A stretch of DNA of 64,000 nucleotides from Megalonaias nervosa. Lineage: Eukaryota; Mollusca; Bivalvia; Unionida; Unionidae. The notes below the pieces were generated by a model, which was given only the letters and a program-made list of their open reading frames with translations, was not told the origin of the DNA and ran no database searches. This document shows positions 1 to 11,442 of the stretch, one piece after another (position 1 is the stretch's first letter; each line of letters begins with the position of its first letter). The stretch is from NCBI GenBank assembly GCA_016617855.1, contig JAECUM010092837.1, positions 268,003 through 332,002 on the forward strand, read 5' to 3'. Both the position numbers and the translations under genes were made by a program.

Positions 1-2136
1 AAACAAAAACAGAAAGGCCCAAGTTGGCCTGATACTGCTCACCTGACAAACATTGCTCTAAAAGGCAAATAATGTTGCAATATGACAGGTACACTGGGTT
101 GAAATACACTTGTCAGAATAATATCCAGCTATCTGGTTGAAACTGGTGGTATCTGACACATTATTTAACATTGTTGCTACTTGAGTTACCAGTAGCTGGT
201 ATACCAGCATCTTTTGTATGCATGTGAAAGATACTCATACTAGTTTTGGAGAGAAAGTCATACTATGATAGTTGTTTTAATCTACTGGTAGCAATAGCCA
301 TACTTGAAAGGAGGCAAATCTCACTGACAGGTTTTCCACCGGTTGCTATGGAAGCTCTGCTTGCTAAGAGCCATGCCAAGCACAATCGTGCCACATATAA
401 TATCCCATCTAAAATTCCTACCAAATTTGATTAATTTTGCTCAGCCATTCTGGAGAAGTTGCAAGGAGGAATTCCATATATTTTCTATTTTGCTATGGAA
501 ACCAAACCATTGCTAGAAGATCCATTCTAGACAACGTATTAACAGAACATGAAACATTCCAACCCAAGTTTAAAAGAAACTGATTTGGCTATTATGTACT
601 GGAATTCAAACATAGGTTTACAACCTGTCTGCTAAGGAAGCCACACAGTTTCTAAGAGAGCTATCCCAGACATATTTTTGACTGAACATGAAACATTCCT
701 ACCAAATTTTATCAGAATTGTCTCAACCATTCTGGATAAGTTAAAAATAGGTTGTCCATATGGTTGCTATGAAAGCCATACACTTGTTAGAGGAGCCACC
801 ATGAACATGATTTTGGTAAATCAATTCCTGTGAAGCATATCCACCACATTTCACTGAAATGGGCCCCGCAGTTCCTGGACATTTCATAATAGCAAATTTT
901 GACAGCCTATGACCCTATTATAAATTCACCTGGCCTGGAAAACAAAATATTGGCCCATTTTCAAACTAAATATTTTTAATTTTTTTTTTATCTTTACACT
1001 ATACCTGTCAATTATTTTCAAAATGTAAAATTTTAAGTTTTTAATTGGCACCATACAGTAAAGCTGTGCACCAACTGCTTGGTGGTGATTCTTTACACAT
1101 CACAACACTTGAGTGGTAATATAATACATAGGATGATAACTATCATATAGTTATAAGGCAATTCAATACATAGAGTGATATAGGAGTGATGATACAACAC
1201 ACATCATGTTACAGACTGTCCATTGTCTTTGCAAGTAATGACTCTGTCACAATGTTGTATTGTAAATGTGGCAAGTTTACTATAGCACTAACTGAACATA
1301 TGATAGTGGTGCAAATTGTGCATTTCATTAACCTAAAAACCAAATATATTTCCAGACAGGAACTTTAAATACACGTGAGGGTTTTATCTTCTTTGGTCTT
1401 AGCAAAGCATCATGACTGATGTTAATTTTCTGTACTGACAAAAAATCTACAAAATATCTTTCATACTTGATTTCTGTCATAAAAATAGAAATGATCAAAA
1501 TATGATTCATTAATGATTTCACATAACTTTTTCTGAATAATAAATGATTCTGATGTTCTGTCACCGACATTGCTGGTTTCTCTTGCTAAGTACAGGAACC
1601 AGTCTATTAATAAATGTTTGGCATATGGATAATAATAAACAAAAAAGAACAGCACTAAGATCTTTAACTCTTTGAACAAACAGACATAAAATGCTTCAAT
1701 TTTATTTCTTTTCCAGCTCTGATTCATGTATATCATGATACATCTTGTCTTATAACATCCTATGGAAATGTTACGCCCTCTCTTTATATATTAAAATTAT
1801 TACCACATATTGTCACCCTAGGGGCATGTTTCATAATATTCCATGTGCATATTGATTACATTTCATACGACTGCTTCCAAGAGGTAAATGTTTATAGAAT
1901 GGTATTTGCTATACCAAGTAAGTGAAAACAGTTCCAATATATCTAAAGATGTTTTTACGGTCTTAACTAATTAAATACTACACTTTGTAAATATGATAGC
2001 TGATGCAATATTCAGCATTCCCCTTTTCTAGTTTCTAATGTTATACTGTGAAGTGTTTCATGTTCATGCATTATACTGAATGTAATAAACCTGATGATAC
2101 TTCTATATACTAGGAAAAAAAGTCAGCCAGCCATCA
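1..2136. other. Gene-free host DNA with diverged dispersed repeats
   Basis: I see no exon or RNA gene here. At about 413-460, 546-600 and 685-748 there are diverged copies of one phrase (attcctaccaaatttgat, then ctcagccattctgg), which suggests an old interspersed repeat arranged in rough tandem. The short open frames in this stretch have no recognisable protein features. It may be intronic if the minus-strand GON4L-like gene continues past the left edge. Confidence 0.5.
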
Positions 2137-2245
2137 ATGTATACATACATACATTCATACATACATGCATGCACACATACATGCATAAATACACACATAC
2201 ATACCTACATAAACATGCATAGAAACATAAACACACACATACATT
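2137..2245. repeat. Imperfect (ACAT)n microsatellite
   Basis: An imperfect tetranucleotide tract of atac/acat units with interspersed gcat variants. A plus-strand open frame starting at 2137 is only the translation of this repeat. Confidence 0.85.
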
Positions 2246-2317
2246 TGTCTTGTAGTAAGAAAGACACATCTTGTTACTATTCATATACATTTTCCAATTT
2301 GAGAAATGGGATGAAAT

Positions 2318-2850
2318 CTAACTTCTCAAGGTTGGGGCTAAGACCAACAGTGGGACAGGCTGTTCAGAAGAGAATCTCTGAACACAACAGTTGTCAAAAT
2401 AATGGAGGGCTGCTGCTATTACCATTACCCTGGTCAAGGCCCTGGAAGCAGTTGTCAGGCCAAATGGATGAACTCGAAGGTCAAGTAAAAACCAGAGGCA
2501 TTTTCTGTGTGGCAGGAAGATGGGGATGTAAAGGTATGCATCCTGAAGATTGATAGAGAACATTAAACCACAAGGCCTTATGGCATTTCTGACTGAGGTG
2601 ATAGTCTCCATTTTGAAGTGTTCTTCCCAAAGAAAACTTTAAAGTGTAAATGATAATTATTATGATCCAAAACTTTTGAGAAATATTTTGACACCATAAA
2701 GATCCAGGAATAGAAGAGTTTGTCTGTTTTATGCCATCTCAAATGCACACTTCTGCAGGAGGGCATGTACCTCTTTACTTAATGTAACCAGCTTGGACTG
2801 GTGAAAAAGCTGGTACCCATCCTGTGAAGTGGAATTTACCCACACATCAT
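2318..2850 (-). pseudogene. DIRS-like reverse transcriptase remnant
   Basis: Minus-strand frames carry the fingers/palm start of a DIRS-type reverse transcriptase: METITSVRNAIRP, then a NLQDAYLYIPI block, HRKCLWF and PFGLTTASRALTRVM. In the family this reads as the first catalytic Asp block followed by the PFGL motif. Upstream, in another frame, KEVHALLQKCAFEM resembles the linker that precedes RT in these elements. Frames are broken, so it is a fossil. A second, better preserved piece of the same family lies at about 28.0-29.0 kb on the same strand. Confidence 0.7.
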
Positions 2851-4749
2851 CAGTCATGCCCACCCAAATCTCTGAAAAGAGGGCTAGATGAAAAACCTAC
2901 TGTGACACTGGGACGAGGAAAATGCTGCAGGAGTGGGTGCAAATCTCTAAGGTTGATCCCCTCCCTGCTATGGGATGGAAGAAAAGTCAGAAGGCTTTCT
3001 TCCATGGCCTCTCCAGAAGTGAGCTCTGAACTGATACTACTTGTGAGGCTGTTCAGACAGCACCTGCTAGAAGAACTTTCCATATGGCTGTCAGGGTGAG
3101 CACACTTCTTGGCTTGTTTCAACTGGGCTGGATTGGCTGCCAAAGACTTGTATTGCTTGTCTCTCAAATCCTGATACTATAGAGTGGATAAGACCTTTGA
3201 CAAACATCCCCACCTCATGCAGTACAGTCCGTAAAAGGTTCTTACTGTGGTCCAGCAAGACCAAAGATGGCTCGAAAATGGCATCCTTGTGAAGGTGAAG
3301 AAGCTCTGCCAAGAGTGTCATTAACATAGTGCGTGACACATCTTTGCTATGGCAGCATTAAACTCCAAGGCTTCCAAGATTTTGACCAGGAGTCCCTAGC
3401 CAATATCCCTGCTTGGGATGCAACAAAGTTGGTGTAGGGGGCTTAGGGGGCCAAGTAGGAGAATGAACTTGACAGCTGGTGGCAGAAACCAGTGGCTGGG
3501 GTGTAGTGGTGGGGTGTGGGGAACAGACCACCCTTTCTGCTTCCTGGCAAACTCCTGGGTCCTGGAAAAACATTTGTGTATGCTCCCAGACCATTGCAAA
3601 GTGTGACAGCAGCGCAAGATCTGGACAAAAGGAGGCCCCAGAAAGTCTTACCACACTGCTGAGAACCTTTCTGTCTTCAGCACCAGAAGGCTTATGACAC
3701 AAGTCTGGTTGGAAGAAGGCATTAGGTTTTGTTCACTGCCTTACTGAATGTCCAAACTTACACCTCCTGTAATACCTTCCCCAACTGGTTGGAAGAAGCA
3801 GAAGACCCCAAAGGACAGAGAGGAGCCTTTGCCATGGGTTCCCCAGAAAAATCTTGTTCAAGTTCATTATGATCATGCCTGCTCCATAGACAAGACAGGA
3901 ATGTCCTTTCCAGTATCTGGCAAGATAAATGTCAATATGGAGTTTCCATTGTCCCAAAACTGATTACAGGAAGATGAGACTAACCATACTGTCTTCCTAG
4001 GTAAATGGGATCAATGATGCCTTCTTGACTGTCAAGACAGTGAGTGGCAACTTCACCTGTTTGTTGGACAAGGCTGGAGGTGTCAGAGCAGATCCATGGT
4101 CTGTTGTCACTTCAACCTACCTTGAAACCAAAGCAAGGGCATCCATAACATCATAGGGGGAAGGAATACTCACTTTCCAATAAGGGGGGTAAAAATACCG
4201 TAACAATTGAACTCGAACATGGGAAAGTTAGATGCAATCCAAACCCATTCAGGAACAAAGATATGACAACAAACCCACGTCAGATTTATCCAATCAAGAT
4301 TGCTGCTCTTCCCTTTCAAGAAGGCACACTTTGCTCATCACCATGACACCAATCATGAAAGGGTGTTTTTCATCTCCAATCATGAGGTATGACTTGCTCT
4401 CAGGTATTTTCCCTTCCCTGGGAGGGACCAAGGATTGATCCCTCACTGGTACTGACAGCATCATAACGAGCATCCAGGATCCTTGGCCTTTGGGCAATCC
4501 CTGAATCACAGTTCATTTCTACTTCACAGGGGGAGCTGACTTTCCCAAAATGGGAAGAGATCACGACCCATCTTTGGGATGGATAGTGTTATCCAGTGAT
4601 GAGAAGGAAAAGGGGGGGGCCCCCGCCTTATCTTCCCACTGTATGTGTGGCAATTTTCTGTAAAGTCCAATACTTGATCTGTCCAGAGACAACACACTTG
4701 ACATCTGAATGAGGAAAATGCCCAACAAAATAAAAAAACTGTAACCCAA
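2851..4749 (-). other. Possible gag-side remainder of the DIRS-like element
   Basis: This stretch is less AT-rich than its surroundings and lies directly upstream, on the minus strand, of the reverse transcriptase remnant, where the gag-like gene of a DIRS element would be. Several short open frames occur on both strands, but none shows a motif I can name. Assignment rests on position and base composition only. Confidence 0.3.
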
Positions 4750-6470
4750 ACAGGGTAGTCAATACTTACTCTACCAATGGAATTATTAATGGAAATACAA
4801 TTTTCTATAGCACTGCTTGCAAAGCAAGATGCTAAAAACCCTTGAAAATTAACAAAAGGTACATGAAATGCACTCAGATAAAGCTAGAACTGAAAAAGTC
4901 TGTGACTGGATTTAAAGAAGACAATGAATGTGAATTTCAATGAGTGATAAAGCACATGTGTTATGTACATAGTCCATGGAAGTTAGAGGATGATATTCTG
5001 TCTGATGGCCATGACAATGGAGTCAGACTGGGATCATGTTCCTTTCAATTGTGGCCCTCCAATACTAAATGGAAAAGGGAATAATTAGCCTGAACTGGGG
5101 AATAGGAGTTCCTGAAATGGAACATAATGCATAAGTAGCAGGCAAAGTATAACTACTATCACAAAAATTATCTGATCATGAACTACAATTCAAAAATTTA
5201 ACCAAGTTAGTAAACTGTAAAATGTTTGATCCATCTTCGTTCATTTTAATGACACTTTTAAGACTGTATTGGCTACATCACAGTGACCTTCTCTTATAAA
5301 TGCACACATTCATCTAGTTAGATTATTCTAGCCAGAACAGAGAAACAGACTAAATGCACAAAATATAACTAGTCAGTGGAGCCTAAGATATGGGCATTGT
5401 GACCATTTCTGTGTGATGCATCACCTGAGCTTAACAGAGAAACTTAACTAAACCTCCTACACAGGGGTCGGTGCTATGAAACCAACTCCAATCTTTTGTC
5501 TAGGACTGAGGAATAATGAGTGAGATGCAGGCCCCAACACTGATGCCATGGGTAGTACTGGAGCTCTCATCTTAAAATCAACATAAATATTTGTATATAG
5601 TCAAGTACTATTTACATCCAAATTATTTTAAATTAGGTTCTGACTTTTAAAAAAAGCATCTGTTCACTTGGATATTTAGCCAGTTCCACAACTCAAGCTC
5701 AATTAGTGTGACACTAATTCCTGACCTTTATCCAACGACCTCTAGGAATCGTCAAAGCTATCCAATGATCAAACTTAACAATATGACTAACAACATAATG
5801 AAAACAGGCTTCAACTGTACCAATTCTCCTGCATCAGAGCTTACTTTATTTTCTCAATTCAGAATTTAATTTTAAGTACAAACAGCAATAATATCCTGAA
5901 ATAATTAAAATTCTTCACCAAAAAATTCAGGCAGGGCAGATGACAAGATACATAGCTGAATCTGTTTGTTGTTACTTCTGTATATTTTTAGCTAAAGAAA
6001 ACACAAATTAGTCATGACAGAAAAAGAAAAAATCACATCACTGGTTTCATTTGCATGGGTAACTGCTGACAAGTCAAACATAGGGCACAACTCATTTCAA
6101 TTTGATAGAAAAAGGCTTAAATTTAATACATGTGTCAGAGCCCATATCAAACTGGCTTCATTCTCATGCAGTTCCTTCAAAAGCTTCTAATCATAACAAA
6201 ATTTCAGATACAAGGACAAACATGCAAGTCAAATATGATCCTTGACTCAGTTAAATTTGGAAGAAATATAGGTGACAATCAAATACAACTTAATTCTTGA
6301 TGACATCAAGAATCATACCAAATCTGATCCAATACATGATAACCTTCAAAAGTTATAAAGCAGGAACAGCATAAGGGCAAACAGTCATATATACATGCTT
6401 TTAGGGGTAAAAAATATGTATCGACATAAGTGACATGGCATTAAAAGATTAAGTAAAGAATTGATTGCAA
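4750..6470. other. Gene-free host DNA
   Basis: AT-rich sequence without long open frames, splice-like exon islands or clear repeats. I see nothing to annotate here. Confidence 0.5.
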
Positions 6471-6474
6471 AACA

Positions 6475-6507
<33 letters not shown>
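6471..6507. repeat. (CA)n microsatellite
   Basis: About 17 nearly perfect CA units in the plus strand. Confidence 0.9.
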
Positions 6508-6509
<2 letters not shown>

Positions 6510-6764
6510 AAACCTGTCCTAATTGCCACCTGTACACAGCAGTCACCGGATCGCAAAAGGCCATTCTACTCCCCCCCCCCAACAAATTTCCCATATAAAT
6601 GTCCTGTGTGTAATGGTTATCTAGCTTCTTCAGTCAGCAACCAGGTGTTTCCAAATTAGCAGTGGTTAGTTTCTCTCTGCCATAAGCAGTGTTTACTCTA
6701 AGTAAATAAATTAAACTTTGTTTAAACTGTTTAGATAATGTGTGCGTGCATGCATGTGTTTGTG

Positions 6765-7063
6765 TGACTTGGATTTGTAATGTAGCTTTAACAACTTTTC
6801 AGTCATATTGCTATGACGTCTGCAGAGGGGCAATTTACAGTGATGTCTAGCACTGGGGCATCATGCCGTAGACATACAGCATAATGTCCCACTGTCACAT
6901 TATCCTGACAGCAGTCCTAACACTAACCTCTTAATGCTGAGCACCAAACGAGGCAGCTGCTAGTCCCATTTTTATAAGTCTTTGGTATGACTCGGCTGGG
7001 GTTCAAACCAGCAACCTCTGGCATCTGAGGTGGATGCTCTAACCACTAGGCCACCGGAGCAGT
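6765..7063 (-). mobile_element. tRNA-derived SINE, copy 1
   Basis: Read on the minus strand the element begins with a tRNA-like head (gctccggtggcctagtggtt, which holds the A box) and a B-box-like ggtttgaaccc, followed by a body ending near 6765. The same element, better preserved, occurs at 15774-16097, and the two align along their whole length. The head is degenerate compared with copy 2, so this copy is older. Its 5' end was later hit by another SINE (7065-7326). Confidence 0.85.
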
Positions 7064-7064
7064 A

Positions 7065-7326
7065 GTTGCTGTTGTTGTTGTTGTTGTTGTAGGACTTAAC
7101 GCCATTTTTCAGCACACGATAGGCTATACATGGCAGCCAGTATTAATGGTGGAGGAAGAACCCGGGAAAACCCCGGAAAGAACCACCGACCCACGAGAAG
7201 CTACTGGCAAGCTCTCTCACATATCTACATTGGCCGAATCCGAGACTCGAACCCATGCAGACAGAGGTGAGATAGCAGTGATCCGTAACGGACAGCGCTT
7301 TAGACCACTCGGCCACTCGGGGCCCC
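7065..7326 (-). mobile_element. Second tRNA-derived SINE family, inserted at the edge of copy 1
   Basis: On the minus strand it starts ggccccgagtggccgagtgg, a tRNA-like head with A box, and has the B box gggttcgagtct; its 3' tail is an (AAC)n run seen as gttgttgtt at 7065-7090. It is flanked by an exact 11-bp target duplication, ccggagcagta, at 7054-7064 and 7327-7337. The duplication lies across the 5' end of the older SINE, so the order of insertion is clear. Confidence 0.88.
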
Positions 7327-7337
7327 CCGGAGCAGTA

Positions 7338-8540
7338 AAGGCGTACCAAAATGAATTGATGTGTAAATATTTCACATGTTGCTTGTACTCTCTGTACTCC
7401 ATACTGAAGGTGTAAATATGCTGGGTTAAAGAATGAGGTGGTTTTTATCCTTACAGGGGAGGATCAAAGCAGTTAACTTGCTAGATCATAGGAAAAGAAG
7501 CCATGTCCTCACTGCAGAAAAGGGAGTAAATGGAACTCAGATCCAAGGGATTATAAAGCATAAGCGAGATATTACAGCCGAATTTTATAACAATGTTCAT
7601 CAATGAAAAGACATACAAATTACATCCTTTTTTATAGAGGTCAGGGGTCATTCAATATTTAAAGCTTATCTGTAAAGGCAGATGAACTTTTGGTTAATAG
7701 GTCATAAAAATTGCAGTATATGGTTTCTATTAATTCAATATCCATCAAAGGCCTCTCACATATGCCAACCATCTTTTGATCCTGGCCAGCTGAGCAACTG
7801 GCTAAACCATCTATTTTCGAAGCATGAGCAGCTACCAATTGGCTAACCAAACAGTTAACTTATCTATTCTAGAGTCACATGTAAGCTGTGAATCTGAAGT
7901 AAAATTAGTGTTTTTTATGGTGCAAAAAACAATGATCACTATTTTAAATTAGTGATGATTTAATTTAAAAGTTGGAATAAAGTAAGCAGGATCCAGTAAG
8001 TTTGTGTATGTGTACATGCATCTGATGATTTTGTTGAAAGGTTCACAAAAGAATCTTGAGAATGTAATAATAACAATAACAATAATGATATTTGGTGCAA
8101 GATATCTGTTCGAAAACCAATTTTGATAGATGAACTCGTGTACAATGGTCACTAGTGTACAAAGGCCAGTTTTACCTTTCCCCATGGGTGGCCACTATTG
8201 AAAGGTTTGTCTACATATATAAAACAAATTTTTATAAGTTGAATATGAAGTATTTAATATAATCTCAATGGTGTAAACCTGCACTTTTGGTAACATTTAA
8301 ATTATTTTGGTTATAAAAATAAAAGTCACAAATCAACCACAGATTACAAAAATGACTGACACATGCTTAACTGCCAAATGAAAGGCAAATAACCTAGAAA
8401 TCAGTGTTAGTATGATGCATTAGATAAGAATGAAATAAGGACTAACACAGATACCATGTTTGAAGGCCTGTGTTCCCATTATATACCATATTTTCCTTTG
8501 ATCAATTTTAAAACAAAACCCATGGTATATCAGTCAATAT
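7338..8540. other. Gene-free host DNA
   Basis: AT-rich, no exon-like island and no protein motif on either strand. I see nothing to annotate. Confidence 0.45.
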
Positions 8541-8775
8541 TATCGGAGCAAACAGAAACAGTCAATGCACAGCAAATACAAACATCTATGAAAAAGAAAG
8601 AGGTAATGCACAGCTTTTCTTAATAGAAACATGTATTTATGTATGGAAAAGAAAGAGTCAATGCACAGCAAAATAGAAACATATATTTGTGTATGGAAAA
8701 GAAAGAGTCAATCCACATCAAATAAAACATGTATTAATGTATGGAAAAGAAAGACATAATGCACAGCTTTTCCTG
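8541..8775. repeat. About four copies of a ~58-bp tandem repeat
   Basis: The phrases aaagaaagagtcaatgcaca and acatgtatttatgtatgg recur at a spacing near 58 bp with substitutions and small gaps. It lies in the presumed 3'-ward intron or flank of the GON4L-like gene. Confidence 0.75.
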
Positions 8776-9928
8776 AGCTCTTGTCTGTCTAAACTGCCAA
8801 TACACTATTCATATAATCATGTGACTTGTCATCAACAAAGGCAAATGCTTTTAACAAGGGAATGAACTTAAGTAAAAATGATAAGTGCTTAAAACGTTAA
8901 ACACTGCAACATTTAATACATATTATATGCTTTAATTAGCCATTTTTTGCCTTTCAGAAAGTTCTGTACTATCCCAGAATGCTTTCTATCTAGCTTACTA
9001 AAATTCTATTAAATGGTTGTGAAAAAGTAATTTCAATATTTGTATATTTGTTTTAGTAATGACAGCTACATGTGACGTTGAAATGGCATCATTGGTATAA
9101 ATCTTAAAGATCTTTATGTCATGATGCTTTGGTTTAAATTTGGTCAAATTCTATTCAATGGTTTTGGAGAAAAATTCATTTAAAGCTTTGTCGTTTTTAG
9201 TAAGAGTGTTCATATTTGGTGGCAAGTCACCATCAGCTATAGAAATCTTAAAGCCATCTATGCAAGGATGCTTTCTGTCAAAGATGATGAAAATCTGTTC
9301 AGCAGTTTTAGAGAAGCAGGTTTAAGGGTTTTATTTTTTTAAGTCATTTTAAGAGTTTTAGTTTTAAGTCATGTGAACAACATCTGATAGTGGATCATAG
9401 TAATTTGTACCAATGTGAAATGCCTTTATAACTGAATGCTCTGTGCAAAGTTTGGCTGAAATTGGTCATGGGGATATTGAAAAGTGGAAAATAGCAATTG
9501 TTCCCTGATAGCTTTTTCCCATTTAGTTACATTAGCCAGGGCTTATGACAGATCAACTGTCTAAAAACTGAACATATATTTGATCAAATTCTGTTCATCA
9601 GGGTATTGAGAAGAAGTCGTTTAAATTTTTTCTACTTGTAGTAAAAGTGGCCATATTTGATGGCAGACTGGCATCATTTGTAAATAATCTGAAATCTAAT
9701 CATCCCATGAAATGTCAAAACTGGTCCAGTGGTTTTTGATAAGTTTAAATAGCAAATGTTGACAGATGCACAATGCATGACTGATGCAAGGCACACCATA
9801 AGGTCAAAATATGTATGTAGGTTTGCATGAAGGGAGAAATGGTACTGAATACTTTTAAATGTTTGCACATTACAATTCATTTTCTGAAATAAAGATTTTC
9901 GTCATGCCTATGACTGAGTGCATTGTAC
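8776..9928. other. Gene-free intronic DNA with diverged repeats
   Basis: Repeated wording such as catatttg(g/a)tggca and attctgttca near 9,140-9,320 and 9,570-9,740 indicates an old interspersed repeat of the kind seen at 1-900. No exon is visible, although the GON4L-like gene must continue on the minus strand beyond the donor at 9928. Confidence 0.45.
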
Positions 9929-10024
9929 CTGTGAGCTCTGTTGAGATTTTTCCATCTCCTTCATAAAATACCTTTGCTTGAGAATGGGTAAGCCAAAGGG
10001 TGGACCCATGGGACTGGTCACTTT
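9929..10024 (-). CDS. GON4L: GON4L-like gene, exon 6
   Basis: A 96-bp phase-0 exon of 32 codons. The acceptor is ttcttccag before 10024 and the donor is gtacaatg from 9928 downwards. The product contains SPMGPPFGLP followed by a charged, Gln/Ser-rich end. A short PMGPP block following acidic and Ser-rich segments is what I recall of GON4L proteins, so the exon fits between the disordered middle and the conserved DNA-binding parts. The following exon is not visible in the window. Exon borders are firm; the gene name rests mainly on exons 3 and 4. Confidence 0.7.
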
Positions 10025-10139
10025 CTGGAAGAAATACACATAAAATATAAATACTCTTCTAGGTATATACTACCTACAAGCATTATGCATACAATAAAGA
10101 GAAGACACCAAAACCAACTGGCAGTTTCATTAGATAAAT

Positions 10140-10870
10140 TGCAAGCCATCCACAAAGTTTAGTCCAAGTCTGTGATGTAGAACAAATGTCTTTGTGCAAA
10201 ACTATTTTTCTTCTTTCAGTTACAGTGACTTTGTCCTTTTCACCCCAAAATAGTGTTCTTCCTTACCCCAAGTGCAAGCCATCCACAATGTTTAGCTTGG
10301 TTCAGTGATAATAGAACAATGTTATTGTTCAGAAACCATTTTTCTTCTTTCAGTTACAGTGACCTTGTATTTTTCATCCCAAGATAGCGTCCTTCATTAC
10401 CTCAAGTGCAAGCAATCTAATATGTTTAGCCTGGTTTGTTGATACAGAATAGTTATTGTGCAGAAACCATTTTTCTTCTTTCAAAGTGACCTTGAGATAT
10501 GACCTATTGGTAACTGTAAATGGTACAAATCACTGTGCAGAAACCATTTTCATTCAGGGCTGTTCTATTAAAACATACATGGGACCCAGTGAAGGCACTT
10601 TTAAAGTGGGGTACTCACCCATATATGCAATTTAGAATTTCCTTATCATTTTAACATGAACTCTGTGAAATCAAAGTACCCTGGCATATATTTTTAAAAA
10701 CTGCCTTCCCTGGGTACCATATATGTTTAAATGGAACAGCTCTCAGTCACACTGATCTTGACATCCAAACTGATCAGGTTCTTCCTTACTCCATGTACAA
10801 GCCATCAACAAAAAAGTTTAACTGTAGATAGTGAAAAACTAAAGTTTTGTACAGAAACAAAATTGGTAAC
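10140..10870. repeat. Degenerate ~130-bp tandem repeat in intron 5
   Basis: The unit contains aagccatccacaa, a ttttcttctttcagttacag block, a gacctt block and gttcttccttacccca. Clear copies start near 10,140, 10,270 and 10,405, with a partial one near 10,740, and related single copies appear near 14,290 and 14,590. The embedded ttcttctttcag resembles a splice acceptor, but no open exon follows it. Confidence 0.65.
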
Positions 10871-11261
10871 AGAGAGATAGATGGAATGACATCATACAAT
10901 AATGTATGTTCCACCTATTGATGATCATAAAAAAATGCTGCAGTTAACGGATGGCCAAAAATGCAAATGTAAGGGGAAAAAAAATAACATGAAAGCTGAC
11001 TGAAACTGAAATGCAAATAAAACTGAAATCTCAAGTATATCAATGCACTGCTGGCATAGTAAATAGATTTGAATACATGTTCCTTCCTTCAATGATACAT
11101 CAATTCTTCTTCCTTAAAAAAACACCTATTTAAGAAAAAATGTAGTAATTATCCATCTAGGCACCAAGCAATTCTCTTTTGACTAAGGGCTTGACCATGA
11201 GAGAAATATGGCTTCTTCAAAACATTAAGCATACAGGTCCTAACTGGCCAATGAATGCAAC

Positions 11262-11417
11262 CTTATCATCATCTGTTCCAGCCATGCTTGAAGTTGAAGT
11301 ACAATCTATATCTTTTGTTCGAGAATAATAAGGTGTACTTGGTGTAGATGGACATGGTGAACCTAGTTCACTTGTTTGAGATGACAAAATGCTCTCAGTA
11401 TCTTCATCGCTATCAAT
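11262..11417 (-). CDS. GON4L: GON4L-like gene, exon 5
   Basis: A 156-bp phase-0 exon of 52 codons, with acceptor ttttcag before 11417 and donor gttgcatt below 11262. It encodes an acidic start (IDSDEDTES) and a long Ser/Thr/Pro-rich segment including SPCPSTPSTP, as expected for a disordered nuclear protein. It joins in frame to exon 4, whose acidic tail it continues. A Tigger-like element lies only about 26 bp upstream of its acceptor, so the branch point probably falls at the border of, or inside, transposon sequence. Confidence 0.75.
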
Positions 11418-11442
11418 CTGAAAAGAAAAAAAAATAGTAGGA

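Noticed and set aside
2137..2553. 138-residue plus-strand protein
   Set aside because: Starts in a microsatellite and runs antisense through a reverse transcriptase fossil.
3358..3702. 114-residue minus-strand protein
   Set aside because: Overlapping open frames on both strands in a less AT-rich patch, no motif and no splice context; probably retroelement debris.
6985..7061. tRNA gene on the minus strand
   Set aside because: It is the head of a SINE: the same head with body and target duplication occurs at 15774-16097.
7230..7326. tRNA-Leu-like gene on the minus strand
   Set aside because: The A and B boxes belong to a SINE with (AAC)n tail and an 11-bp target duplication; the arms do not fold into a full cloverleaf.
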